Source: Chloranthus sessilifolius | Lineage: Eukaryota > Streptophyta > Magnoliopsida > Chloranthales > Chloranthaceae | Assembly: GCA_021018995.1 (NCBI GenBank) | Contig: CM037588.1 | Span: 89,564,765-89,628,764, forward strand | Direction of reading: 5' to 3' | DNA: 64,000 nt | Position numbers and translations under genes: made by a program | Notes under the pieces: model-generated | What the model was told of the DNA's origin: nothing | What the model saw: only the letters and a program-made list of their open reading frames with translations | The model's database searches: none | Shown here: one piece after another, positions 46,029-57,640 of the stretch | Position numbering within the stretch: position 1 is the first letter of the stretch | Layout of the letters: every line of letters begins with the position of its first letter

Positions 46029-47536
46029 CTACATATCTTTATCATTTTTCTTATTTTTTTCTTCTTCAGTACCCACGTTGTTATTTATGATTCTTCCACT
46101 TCTCAAAGTGGTAACAGTTTTTACTTCTTCATGTGAATTAGAAGCTTCTCCAACCATGAATTGTCCTTTGGGATTGTTCAAAGGTTGGCTGGGTAACTTT
46201 CCTTCCTCTCTTTTTGCCAAAGTATTTGAAAGCTGTCCCAATGTTTCTTCAATCTTCTTTATGCTCTGGCTGTGAAAATTCTGGAGTGAATTTAGGACTT
46301 GATCTTCAAAAGAAGGGGACCTGGAAGGGGCTTGAACTGGGGCAGGCTGCTGCACAGGTTGTTGTGGAATGGGCTGCTGAAAATTTAGTTTGGCATAAAA
46401 ATTCTGCTGATAAGGTTGTGCAGTTTTGAAAGGCATTTGGTTCTTTGGTTGTTGCTGCTGTTGGGATTGATAATTCCCTTGGTTCCACCTCAAATTGGGG
46501 TGTCCTCTCCATGGATATTCATTTGACTGCATTGTCCAAATGATTGAGCAGCATGAGCTTGTTCCACCATTAAATCTGGGAACTGTGGTGTAGCAGGACA
46601 TTGTTCAATTGAATGAGTAGGGACCCATATCGGACATGCCTCTACTCTTGCAACATTTGGATTTTTAAGTGAGTCCATCAATCTATCAAACTTTGTGGTT
46701 AAATTGTCCATCTTTCTTTCCAACTCATTCACCTCATAAATCTTCCCTTTGGTGGGTTGCTGATTGTTCAACCTAGCAGGATTTTCAATATCTCTTGACA
46801 GAGATTCCTGTTGAGTTGAGTTTTCACCAATTACTTCAAATAAGTCCCAAACCTCCTCAACTGTTTTTTGCAAGTAAGTGCCTCCACAGGAGGCATCCAC
46901 CATATTTTTGCCTTTTTAATCAATTCCTTGATAGAAGCTTTGAACCAGCTGCCATCTGGGAATTTGATGATGAGGACATTGCCTTAAAAGTTCCTTAAAT
47001 CGTTCCCATGCTTCATCGAAAGTTTCAGTTGAGTTTTGTGAGAAAGAAATGATACTTTGTCTCAATTGGCTTGTTTTAGACATTGGGAAATATTTGGTTA
47101 AAAATTGACACTGCAAATCATTCCAAGTAGTGATACTATTTGGTGCTAACATAGATAACCATGCTCTAGCTTTATCCTTTAATGAAAAAGGAAAGAGCCT
47201 AAGCTTGGTTTCTTCTGGACCAAGTCCAGCTATGTTGAATGTGGTGCAAAGAGCCAAGAATTCATCCACATGTTTGTATGAATCTTCCTTACTCAACCCA
47301 TGGAAGGAAGGAAGCATTTGGATAGTTGATGATTTGATCTCATAATTTCCTTCAACAGTAGGAAATTGAATGCAAAAGGGAGAATTGTAAGCACCAGGTG
47401 CAAAGTAATCCCTCAAAAGTCGAGGTTCTTCACCCATAGTAGCAGAATTCTGTGTTGTTTGTTTGGTTCGTAGTAGCCTTTCAACTTCTAAATTCAGCGG
47501 GACAATCTCAGGGCTGAGAGTCCTCCTACCAAACAT
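46029..47536 (-). pseudogene. Element B gag
   Basis: Starts MFGRRTLSPEIVPLN, close to the A gag. The capsid-type domain has NYEIKSSTIQMLPSFHGLSKEDSYKHVDEFLALCTTFNI and RLRLFPFSLKDKARAWLSML. The nucleocapsid part has ACPIWVPTHSIEQCP, then a Gln/Pro-rich region. Forms the particle; this copy is broken. Confidence 0.85.
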
Positions 47537-47735
47537 ACAACTCAGAACAAAAAATCTGATTATTCACAGCAAACCTTCATAATTCCTTTTTAAGTAGTTT
47601 CCCTTCTTCAAAAATTGGACATGAATAACTGCACAGGTATAAACAATAGAATAGTTTAGTACTAATAAAAAATAAAAGTGAAAACTTAGGTCTACTTATT
47701 TTAGAACAAATTCTAACAAATTCAGGCCAAAAACT
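47537..47735 (-). other. Leader of element B with primer-site remnant
   Basis: On the - strand the LTR is followed by AGTTTTTGGCCTG, the start of the TTGGC... primer site seen in A, then AT-rich leader up to the gag start. The primer site is clearly less complete than in A. Confidence 0.5.
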
Positions 47736-49593
47736 TGTTGTTGCTTCTTTGTGTGCTTGATTTATTTGTGTTTTGAAAACAGGTTTTCAACTGCTAAGTT
47801 ATAATGAATTTAAAATATTGAAAAGAGTAAAGAAATATCAGCACAGATAGAAGTGAATTAGCCTGCAAGATCAGGGCCAATTGTAGCAAGTTTTAAATGT
47901 AAGTGAGTGAAAGGTCGTCCACAGAGAATTTGTCTAAAATGCAAGATAAACCTCCAGATCTGAGCTACCAGATCTGACCTCTTATCCTATCTAGAAAGCA
48001 CATAAGATGGGGAGGTTGAATTTGTCACATTAATTAAATGATAAAAAGTAAAAGTTAAACTAAATGATCCAGATCCGAGTTGGGGGAACGTTTGAGGTAA
48101 ACTTATAAAAAATGGAGAAGTAATATCTAACTTTGATTTGGTCCTTGAAATCTAATGAGAATGATCAATGAGAGATGATCAATCTTCATCGGCTACAAGC
48201 GCGGATGTAAGAGAAATAAATCTAATTCAAGGATTAGGTTTAAGCTTATGGCTATAGTGCATCACTTTAATGGCCACAAACCATCCAATAGTCTTGAATC
48301 CAAATCCTTAATCTAGAACAAGAAACATCACTACAAATGCCGTGAGAGACTAGGTTATAAACACTAACTCTCACAGGATTAATGAATCAAGGGAAATTGC
48401 ATGAAAAATAGTGAATCTAAAGGAGTCTAATGCAAGAAGGAGATCAGAGGGAACCCTTAACATGAGTCCAATGGAGAATGCATGGTTTACAACAACCTTT
48501 TCAAATTCACCATTACAATTACAGAGCACAGCTTAAACAGCTCTCAGATTTGTAGTCTTGAATATAACTCTCCTTTGAATTACAGAAGTATCTCACAGCT
48601 CTCAATTGCAAGTAAAAAGTGAGGCTATTATAGGGATTTCAGACAAACTATCTGATTTGGAAATGGGGGATTAGGAATGAAACTCAAAATCTGGATACCC
48701 AAATTGGGCAAATGGTTCGTCTATTTATAGTTTTCCCTAAGTCCAGCTCAGATGTGTATCAACCAATCAGAAGTGCTCAGATCTGTATTGACCAATGGTA
48801 GTCGAGCACGAGGATCCAGATCTGTTCTGGCCAATCAGAATTGCTCGATCTAGTTCAGCCAATCAGGTGAAAAAGGCACAATTCTGTTATGCATTTTGAA
48901 AGTCTGTTAGAGTTTCTAGAAGTTCTCGCCAAGTTATTTCATCTCTGGGTGCTCACGTGGGGTGGAATATGCCTTCGCTTCATGCTTAGAATCCTCTAAA
49001 ATGTCCCTAGGTTTTTAAATGCATTGGGATGCATGAAATAGATTATTGAATTGCCCTTGCAAAAGCTAGGAATCTCCAGAATACCTTTTCGCATAGCTTA
49101 GGGGACTTTTCGCAAGGTGTTGTAACTCCTGAAGCTCTTTTCGCAATGTTCTGGTTCTGTTCGAATTGAGTTTTCTTCTTTTTGAAAAGGTCAATCATCT
49201 CTTCGAAGAATTCAGATGCTCTTCGAAAGCTAAGCCTGGAGTTTTAGTTCTTTTCGCAGAGTTCAGGTTTGCGAACAGTTCAGGTTCTTTGCGAAAAGTG
49301 CTCTGTAGCGCATTTTTCTGTTCGAATTGCTCCATACTTCTTTTCTGGGTTGAGACCAGGTCTTTGCTTCTTCAATTCAGACCTTTCAACAGCTAGTGAG
49401 GTTGTTTCTTCTCTTTCTTTCTTTGGATTGACATGGATTGTCATCTTTTTGGCACTTTTAAGCTGCTTTTATGGTTAAGCCTGTCTTTATTGTTAGCTGC
49501 AACACAAGCACTTAAAACACTTATTTAGTTCTCTCAAAGGTCTATCAAGACTCAAGTTCAGGGGTGAAAAATGGTATTTTTCAGTTCTCAACA
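47736..49593 (-). repeat. 5' LTR of element B (1858 bp)
   Basis: Almost identical to 35296-37157. TATA box at 48721-48730; motif cluster 49086-49330; R-U5 block 47864-47925. Confidence 0.93.
49086..49330. promoter_or_regulatory. TTTTCG(A/C)AAAG motif cluster, element B 5' LTR
   Basis: Same series as 36645-36900: TTTTCGCATAG, TTTTCGCAAGG, TGTTCGAATTG, CTCTTCGAAGA, CTCTTCGAAAG, TTTTCGCAGAG, TTTGCGAAAAG. Lies 360-600 bp upstream of the TATA box. Confidence 0.72.
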
Positions 49594-49598
49594 GGCAT

Positions 49599-50487
49599 CA
49601 TTCAGTTTATCGGTCCAATCTCTCCTTTCAGTCCTTACTGTTTTCTCAAGCATGTGCTTGATCTCCCTATTGGAAATTTCGACTTGCCCACTTGTCTGTG
49701 GGTGGTAAGGAGTAGCAATCCTATGGGCCACAGAATATTTCTTGAGCAGGCTCTCAAAATTTCTGTTGCAGAAATTGCTACCCCCATCACTGATAATAGC
49801 TCTAGGGGTTCCAAATGTAGAGAAAATTTGCTGCCTTACAAATTTGAGGACCACCTGATTGTCATTGGTTCTTGTGGCAATGGCTTCTACCCATTTGGAA
49901 ACATAGTCCACTGCCACTAAGATGAACTGATAACCATTAGAAGGAAGAAAGGGGCCCATGAAGTCTATACCCCATACATCAAACAGTTCTACCACAAGGA
50001 TGGGCTGTAAAGGCATTGAATTTCTTTTGGACAGCCCTTCTAATTTTTGACATCTCTCACATGCCTTGCAGTGTGTGTATGCATCTTTGAATAAGGAAGG
50101 CCAGTAAAAACCACACTGCAGAACCTTGTCAGCTATTTTTCTCCCACTAAAGTGGCCTCCACAGGCATTTTCATGGCACATGGCCAGAATACTGGGGATA
50201 TCACTTTCGGGAACACATCTTCGGATGATTTGGTCTGCACAGTACTTGTATAGGCAAGGTTCCTCCCAGAAAAAATACTTGACCTTGGAGAAAAACAGGT
50301 CTTTGTCTATTTTGGTCCAGTGGGGAGGAATCTTTCCTATAACTAGATAATTGACAATGTGTGCAAACCAAGGGACTAAGGATTGGATGGCAAATAATTG
50401 CTCATCTGGGAAGGCATCATTTGTAGGGCCATCCAGGCATTTCTCCAAGATAATTCTGGACAAGTGGTCAGCCACCACATTCTCCAC
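49599..50487 (-). pseudogene. Element A integrase, N-terminal part
   Basis: Open for 299 residues, up to the insertion of element B. HHCC finger: His105, His112, Cys143, Cys146. Catalytic core: Asp175 in GIDFMGPF, Asp234 in SDGGSNF and Glu270, with 35 residues between the last two. The sequence breaks off after WTDKLNDA, where element B begins. The rest is at 34739-35290. Confidence 0.88.
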
Positions 50488-50581
50488 ACCCTTTTTGTCC
50501 TTGATTTCGATGTCAAACTCACATGTGAGGAGTATCCATCTAATCAGCCTAGGCTTAGCATCTTTCTTGGAATGAGGTACT

Positions 50582-52147
50582 TCAATGCCGAATAATGGTG
50601 AAGATTACAGTTTTAGATCCTAGTAGGTAGGCTCTAAATTTGTCAACAGTATAAACCACTGCTAGAAGCTCTTTCTCAGTTGTGGTATAGTTCAGCTGAT
50701 CTTTAACAAGGGATTTGCAGAGATAAGCAATGACCACAGGCAGCTTATCTTTTCTTTGGCCCAAAACAGCACCTATTGCCAAGTCTGATGCATCACACAT
50801 CAGCTCAAAAGGTAGGGTATAGTCTGGTGCTTGGAGTACAGGTGCTGAGGTGAGGCATATTTTCAATATTTCAAAAGCCTTAAGACAGTCAGCAGAAAAG
50901 GCAAAGGGCACATCCTGGCAGAGCAGGTGGCACAATGGCTTAGCAATTTTGCTGAAGTCCTTAATGAACCTCCTGTAAAATTCTGCATGCCCCAGGAAAG
51001 ATCTGATTTGCTTGACTGTTTTTGGAGGAGGCAAATTGGCAATGAGGTCCACTTCGGCCTTGTCTACCTCAAGCCCTTCTTTAGAGACTACGTGGCCCAA
51101 CAAAATGCCTTGTGTTACCATGAAGTGGCTCTTTTCCCAGCTTAAGACCAAATTGGTCTCCTCACATCTTTGCAAAACTAGGTTGAGGTGTTGTAGACAC
51201 TGGTCAAAACTATCCCCATAGACAGGAAAATCATCCATAAAAATCTCCAAACACTTGTCAATCATATCAGAGAATATGGCATACATACACCTCTGAAAAG
51301 TGGCTGGCGCATTACAAAGTCCGAAAGGCATCCTTCTGTAAGCAAAGGTGCCAAAAGGATAGGTAAAGGTGGTTTTCTCTTGGTCTTGAGGATGCGCAGG
51401 GATTTGGTTGTTCCCTGAGTACCCATCAAGAAAACAATAAAAAGCTTTTCCATCCAATTTGTCCAAAATTTGATCAATGAAGGGGAGAGGGAAATGGCCC
51501 TTTCTAGTTTTAGAGTTGAGCTTCCTATAATCAATGCACACTCTCCAGCCAGTGGTCTCCCTGGCTGGCCTCAACTCTCCAGTTTCAGTCTTAATCACTG
51601 TAATGCCAGATTTCTTGGGCACCACTTGGATAGGTGCCACCCAGTGAGAATTAGAGATGGGGTAAATCACCCCTGCATCTAGCAATTTAATGATCTCCTT
51701 GAGGACCACTTCCTGCATGTGAGGATTTAACTTCCTCTGCATTTCCCTGGAGGGTAGTGCTCCCTCCTCAAGATGAATCTTGTGCATGCAGATTGATGCA
51801 TCTATTCCTCCCAGATCGGCAATGGTCCAACCAATTGCCTTCTTGTGCTTCCTCAAAACTGTTAGTAATTCCTCTTCCTGCTCATTGGTAAGGGAGGAAG
51901 AGATAATCACAGGAAGCTTATCACCTTTCTCAAAGAAGGCATATTTTAATGTTTCTGGAAGCTTCTTGAGTTCCAGATCAGGGGCTTGTTGGGTGGATGG
52001 CAGAATAGGTGTAGTGGAGGTTGGGGAAAAAGGTAGCAATGTAGGTTTCCAACTGGAGTGCTGTGCTGCACTGAGCCCATAGAAAACTTCAATGTGGTCA
52101 TGTTTTTTGATAACACATCTGGGCTCTCTTCCTCCACCATGTCCCAA
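50582..52147 (-). pseudogene. Element A reverse transcriptase and RNase H
   Basis: 521 open residues: pre-RT helix (NPHMQEVVLKEIIKLLDAGVIYPIS), VPKKSGITVI, WRVCIDYRKLN, FCFLDGYSGNNQI-type block (237-249), MPFGLCNAPATFQ, catalytic FMDD (303-306), [23 protein letters not shown]. RNase H follows with MCDASDLAIGAVLGQ and [12 protein letters not shown]. Copies RNA to DNA and removes RNA. It is the best preserved pol part of A. Confidence 0.9.
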
Positions 52148-53352
52148 ATTTTAACTAAATTCCTGACAATGTTGCCCCACTCCAGCAGAGTGGGCAATTC
52201 CTCTTCTACAATTTCCTCTAGTACATCCACTGCAAAGCTCTCCTCATTGTCCATCTGAGGGTACTTTGCACTGTTGTACACATTTAGCTCAACTTTCCTA
52301 TGTCCAAAAGTTACCTCCATTACTCTAGACCTGCATTGAATGCATGCATTGGCAGTGGCCAAGAAAGGCCTGCCCAATATAACAGGTATGGGATTTGGGC
52401 TATTGCTGCACCCCATGTCCAAAACTAAGAAGTCAGCAGGGTAGAAAAACTTATCCACTCCCACTAAGACATCCTCAACCATTCCCAGAGGTCTCCTCTC
52501 AGGCCTATCAGCCATCATTAGCACAATGGGGGTAGCTTTCAGCTCCCTCAAACCTAGTTGCAGATATACACTGTATGGCAACAGGTTAACACTGGCTCCA
52601 AGGTCTAAAAGGGCTTTTCCAATTGTATGGTCTCCAATTACGCAGGGAATAGTGGGTATCCCTGGATCTTGCAACTTCTCAGGCATTGATATGTTAAATA
52701 CAGAATTCACTGTATCAGTTGCAATGACCTTTTTGGACACATGGCCTCTAGCTTTTCTCTTTTGGGTGCAGAGGTCTTTCAGGAACTTTGCATAGGCTGG
52801 GACTTGTTTAATTGCCTCAAGCAGGGGTAAATTGATTTTCACCTGCCTGAAGGTCTCCATCATTTCCTCCATCTGGGCATTCCCTTTATCAAAAGGGACA
52901 GGACCATCCAAAGCCTGAGGAAATGGCAGCTGAGGTACTGTTGGTTCCTCAACTGCTAGCCCATGACTAAACTTTTGTTTCTTTCTTTTTTCATGTTTTT
53001 CTCCCTGCTGAGGTTCAACTACAGCCTCTTTATTTTTTACCTGCTGCAGGGTGGCAGGCAATTCTTGGCTTGGTGTTCCTACAACATCTCTATCACGATC
53101 ATGTGCATCATCTGTGGAAATGACCTCTGCTGGTCTGTTACCCACCTGGTTGTCTATCAGCCTGCCCGACCTTAGGGTAGTCACAGCATTGGTTCCCTCA
53201 AAACTTGAGGAGGCCTCTTTAATTAAAAACTGACCCTTGGGGTTAGTAACTGGCTGGCAGGGCAACCTCCCTTCATCTCTCCTAGCCAAGGCATTTGACA
53301 TTTGGCTTATCTGTTCTTCCATTTTTTGGAGGCTCTGACCATGAGAGTCCAC
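52148..53352 (-). pseudogene. Element A gag C-terminus and aspartic protease
   Basis: Part of a long open - strand stretch (468 residues, running on to 51946). It has a Lys/Glu-rich linker (GEKHEKRKKQKF), the junction helix METFRQVKINLPLLEAIKQVPAYAKFLKDL, then the protease with Asp near residue 250 (KALLDLGASVNLLP) and ILGRPFLATANACIQCRSRVMEVTFG. It overlaps the RT stretch in another frame by about 200 bp. Confidence 0.88.
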
Positions 53353-53387
53353 AGTCTAAGCCAAGGAACCCAGGTTTTACAGTGAGG

Positions 53388-54703
53388 TCAAGACCTGGTC
53401 CTCGAAAGAAGTATTTCTGGGTTGAGATGGGGGTATGACCAATTGACTTTGTTGCTGATGGTGCTGGAAGTTGGACCTAGGGACATTCCCTTGATTGAAC
53501 TGCTGTTGTGGTCTTTGTGGTAAGGCCAACATCTGTTGGGGCTGCATGTAGTTGTCTTGCCTCCACCCCAGATTTGGGTGGTCTCTCCATTGGTAACCAG
53601 CATTTTGGTGCTAGTATCCATATGGCTATCTGCTGTATCCCCCAGATTATTGCTGGCCATAAGATTGAGCAGCAGCAGCATGTTCCAAAACTAATTCAGG
53701 AAATTGCCCTACAGATGGACATTCCTCCACTGTGTGCTGTGGGGACTGGCATATCAGACATGCCTCCGCCACATGAGCAGCCCTTCTGGGTTGCATCACA
53801 GTCAGTAATTTGTCAAACTTCATAGAGAGGTTTGCCATCTACAGCTGCAGGTCATTGTTCCCAGACACCTCAAACTTTTCCTCTTGATCCAGCATCAGGT
53901 CACACCTTTGACTCAGTTTCCTGAGCAGTTCTTGCCAGGGATGGCTTTTGAAAAGCATTCTCACTAATCACCTCAAACAATTCCCATGCCTCCTCAGCAG
54001 TCTTGTGCATGTAGGATCCACCACAAGAGGCATCGACCATATCTCTATTTTTCTCATCAATCCCATTGTAGAAGCTTTGTACAAGCTGTCACTCTGGAAT
54101 CTTGTGGTGGGGGCATTGTTTGAGCATTTCTTTAAACCTATCCCAAGACTGGTTAAAATCCTCAGTTGGGGATTGAGCAAAAGCAAGAATCACTTTCCTC
54201 AACTGGCTAGTTTTGGTCTCAGGGAAGAACTTGGTTAGGAACTTGGTCTGCAGGTCATTCCATGAAGCAATGCTATTATTGGGAAGAGTGGTCAACCAGG
54301 TACTGGCCCTTTCCTTCAGAGAGAAGGAAAAGAGTCTGAGCCTAGTAGCCTCAGGTCCCAAACCAGTGATATTAAAAGTGGGGCACAAGGCTAAGAACTG
54401 GTCAATATGCTTGTAAGGGTCCTCCTTGCTAAGCCCATGGAAAGAGGGCAGCATCTGGATGATTGAAGTTTTTATTTCATAATTCCCCTGAACATCAGGG
54501 AATTGAATGCTAAAAGGGGAGTTATAGTCATCCGGAGCATTCAACTCCTTGACAGTTCTGGGTTGTTCTTCACCCATATTTGCTATCACAGCTTCACTTG
54601 GGGGCTCTCCTGTGGTGTACCTCTCTCTTCTAAGTCTCCTTCTCCTTTCTAACTCAGGGTTAAGAGGCTCTAAAGTAGGGCTGAGAGATCTCCTCCCTAG
54701 CAT
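53388..54703 (-). pseudogene. Element A gag
   Basis: Starts MLGRRSLSPTLEPLNPELERRRRLRRERY. The capsid-type domain has NYEIKTSIIQMLPSFHGLSKEDPYKHIDQFLALCPTFNI and RLRLFSFSLKERASTWLTTLP. A CCHC-like knuckle with C-x2-C-x4-H-x4-C (CLICQSPQHTVEEC) lies near 53740. Met 54703 is preferred because element B starts the same way. A few breaks are present. Confidence 0.87.
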
Positions 54704-55044
54704 ACAAGCACACCAATAGCAAGGAGAGCTTCTTGCAGGCACATTGCAAATGAATAACTTTAAAATTAACAAATTTATCTAACTAATTTACAGCTATTCA
54801 AAGAATATATTTACAACTATCCTAGATACTGCTAGAGAATTTTGAAGAAAGATAGACAGAGTTCTAAAAGTTAGAGGATTTGCAAACAGAGGTAGCTAAG
54901 CTCCAATTACAGTCCAACTGTCCTTCACTGCTGCTCTCTAGATCTGTAAGAAAGGTTCAAAATTATATCAGCAGTATCAATTATTCACATTTGCAAAGAA
55001 TACTAAGAATACAAAAACTAAGGGTCTACTAATAGATCATCTTT
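54704..55044 (-). other. Leader of element A
   Basis: AT-rich untranslated sequence between the primer site and gag. Nothing else seen. Confidence 0.5.
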
Positions 55045-55062
55045 CCCCGGCAACGGTGCCAA
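55045..55062 (-). other. Primer binding site of element A
   Basis: TTGGCACCGTTGCCGGGG on the - strand, five bases after the LTR end ...ACCAACA. This type of site is common in Athila-like elements. It fixes the orientation and LTR boundary. Confidence 0.85.
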
Positions 55063-56587
55063 TAACTTGTTGGTGATTTCTAAGTTTGTGCTTGCTTTAT
55101 TGGTTGGTGGTAAAAGTAATTTAAAAATCAATGAAAGTGTAAAACAAGGGATGGAATCTGCACAACTAAGAAATCCTAGACCTGCAAGATACAGGGTCCA
55201 TTGTGGCAAGTTTTGATAAGTAAGAGTTTGTCCCACAGGGAAAGGTGATCTACAGCACCAAAGGAGCCGTCACTAGTAGTCCATCCAGATTTGACTACAG
55301 ATCTGGCAGTCCTAAAAAGGAGGGGAGTTTAAGGTCACTTATTCTGGGTATTCTAAGGTAACCTAATGTATACACTACAGAAAGGGGCGAGAGGATGGAT
55401 GGAGTGTGGAAAATAAATATAAAAGGGTGAGAAGTAAGTTATTAAGCCTAGATCAGAGCAGCTTTGTAACTCAGATTCAGATATGATGTTATAGAAATCC
55501 TGTCCAATGACTACGTTATCACCACTGAGGAGAAGGGATCCAACCCATCTCTCTACCATGATTCAATCCCTTAAGGTTATAACTTGTCCACTCAAATGGT
55601 CACAGACTATCCCATAGGGGAACCACAATCCAGGGATGGGTCAAAACAAAACAAGTTAATCATTGTAGGCACTATTTCATCTAGGTTACCAGCTCTAGAA
55701 TCCGTAGGGAACCTCAACCTCTAAAGCACTATGTGTGGGGCTAAGGTTGTATAGGACCATGAAAGCCCAGACACATAGAACCAACAAGATATTGAGTACA
55801 ACCTTCGATCAAGCTGTCCATTGCTTGAGTGAGGCTACAATGGTCCAGTCACAAGCCTACAATCTCTATAACCAGATCAGATCCAACATCTGAAGGCGGA
55901 TCTATACAAATATAGGGGAGTTTGCCTCCGTACAATCTCCCACCAGGCTTCTACAAGCTCAGGTGTAAAGAAGAAAGATCCATCTTGGATCGGTGGATTA
56001 GAATTGCCCTAAGGCTATAACCTGTCCACTCAAATGATCACAGACTATCCCAGAGGCTATCCTCCTCACGGAGCCCAAGACAAAACAAGAATATCGCTGC
56101 CACCACCATCACCAAGCTACCAGCTCAAGCTCCCATGGGGATTTCAGATCTAGTGGGTCCTATGGTGGGGCTAAGGCTGTATAGGACCATGATAGCCCAG
56201 ACACACAGGTCACTTGGATCTGAATGGACCTTAGAATCAGTCCTCCATTGCTTTGAAACACAGGCAAAGCAATGGCGGATCACAAGGCAGCAGCCTTGCA
56301 CAGAGCATCTCACATTCAAACACAAATCCTACAGAATACAAATCCTATTACAAAACTTCCATTGATCTAGTTCAAAAAGCATACAAAGACATAGCCAGCA
56401 AGTGCTGGACTATGGAGAGAAGGAAAAAAGAAAAAGAAAACTACTTACAGCTATAAAAAGAAAAGCAAAATGATCTCAGATTAAGTCTCCAAGAAATGGG
56501 ATGTGTTCCCAGCTATTCCAAGATGTAGAAAGAAAAGATGGTCCAAGCCCCCCTTTTTCTTTTTTTTTAACCTAAGCTATGTATGGG

Positions 56588-56595
56588 TTTTTATA
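56588..56595 (-). promoter_or_regulatory. TATA box of element A 5' LTR
   Basis: TATAAAAA on the - strand, conserved in both LTRs, 220 bp downstream of the nearest CGCGAG motif. Confidence 0.7.
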
Positions 56596-56810
56596 GCAGT
56601 GGTGTGGCGGCGCATTAGGGTTAGGAAATCCTAATTTTAACGATGCCACATGGCCGAATAGTGATCTTTCGATGCCTTGGGGCGTGTGCATAGAGATTTG
56701 AGCATGGGAGTGTGTGCCCTAATCGCTAGAAATTCCCAGAAGGTCCTCTGCTGAAGAGATGGAAGTTTGAGGTTCAGAGCTTCGCTAGGTAGCCATTGTT
56801 TCCCAGACTT

Positions 56811-57470
56811 GTCGCGTGGTAGATTTTGCTCTTTGCTAGGATGATTTGATATTGAAACTTCAACCGTCGCGAGGTTGGTTTGGTTTGCTCTTCAGGCAGT
56901 CGCGAGGTTGAGTAGACATCAAAGCCTCAGATGTCGCAGGGTTGCAATTCAAGCAATCGCGAGGTAGCTGCGCGATCGCTGGGTTGATCTTCGTGAGGAC
57001 AGATTTGAATAGCGCGAGAACTTCGCGAGCACTTCTCTTCAGTGGACTTCACAAGTTACCTCGCGAGGCTTTAATGAGTTCTGAACTGTGTGAGGTTCCA
57101 TGTCTTAATTGATCTTCGCGAGAATGGCTTTGCCTTCGCAAGGATGCTTTCTTCTTGAATGGCGCGAGAACTGTGCGAGGAGTTCTCTTCTGATAATTGC
57201 ATCTCACGGCGACTGCGCAAGGAGTCTTCTAAAGCTCTCTCTTCTCAGCCATTCGAATGACTGTGAGGTTGAGAGAGGTCTTTTGAATCGAGGCTAGCGA
57301 TGTGTTCTACTCTTGAGCTTTGCGAGAGTTGCGCGAGTTTGTGCTTCTGAAGCTCTTCAGTCAATCATCTGTGCGAGAAGTTGTTGTAGAGTCTTGGGAT
57401 GGTCAGTTTGACTACACGAGGCATATTTCTCCTGAATCCTCTAAAGCTTGGGTCAGCTGCGCGAGGCTTA
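56811..57470. promoter_or_regulatory. (T/G)CGCGAG motif cluster, element A 5' LTR
   Basis: About 20 copies, better preserved than in the 3' LTR: GTCGCGTGG, GTCGCGAGG (twice), ATCGCGAGG, GCTGCGCGATCGC, AGCGCGAGAACTTCGCGAGC, CTCGCGAGG, CTTCGCGAG, GGCGCGAG, TTGCGCGAG, CTGCGCGAGG. Spacing is irregular (15-60 bp), so this is a binding-site cluster and not a simple tandem repeat. Confidence 0.75.
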
Positions 57471-57640
57471 TTTTAGGTCTGGATTCAGAGTTAAAACTGG
57501 CTCCTTAGCAGGATTCCTGGCCTTATTTCACTGTTGGTTATTACCTACATAAAACACTTTACAAGAACTTATTAGGTGGCTATGGGTCTAATCAAAGGTT
57601 AAGTTAAGGGGTGAAAAGTGGTACTTTTCAGGTCTTAACA

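Larger units (their letters stand above)
35296..49593 (-). mobile_element. Element B: Athila-like LTR retrotransposon
   Basis: 14.3 kb with nearly identical LTRs (47736-49593 and 35296-37157, about 2% different by eye), both TGTTGAGAAC...CAACAACA on the - strand. Internal order: gag, protease, RT-RNase H, integrase, motif cluster, a long extra 3' ORF, second PPT-like tract, non-coding module, PPT. It is inserted in the integrase of A with a 5-bp duplication. Although young, pol carries several breaks, so it probably moved with help from another copy or decayed quickly. Confidence 0.93.
30174..57640 (-). mobile_element. Element A: Athila-like LTR retrotransposon, split by element B
   Basis: LTRs 55068-57640 (5') and 30174 to about 32520 (3') bound an internal region on the - strand with gag, protease, RT-RNase H and integrase. 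A short ORF with its own upstream motif cluster follows. Own length is about 13.2 kb without element B (35296-49593). Athila affinity rests on the MLGRR... gag start, the DLGASVNLLP protease and the extra 3' region. It lies inside the antisense PMD gene of element C with a perfect GTAGG duplication. LTRs differ by about 5% by eye. Gag and pol are broken in a few places. Confidence 0.92.
55068..57640 (-). repeat. 5' LTR of element A (2573 bp)
   Basis: TGTTAAGACCTG...ATCACCAACA on the - strand. Carries the CGCGAG cluster (56811-57470), TATA box TATAAAAA (56588-56595) and R-U5 block (55195-55240). Flanked at 57641 by the GTAGG duplication. Confidence 0.93.

Noticed and set aside
30174-57640. Reading A and B as one very large element
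   Set aside because: Two distinct LTR pairs, two separate target duplications, and an integrase gene of A that is cut exactly at the ends of B.
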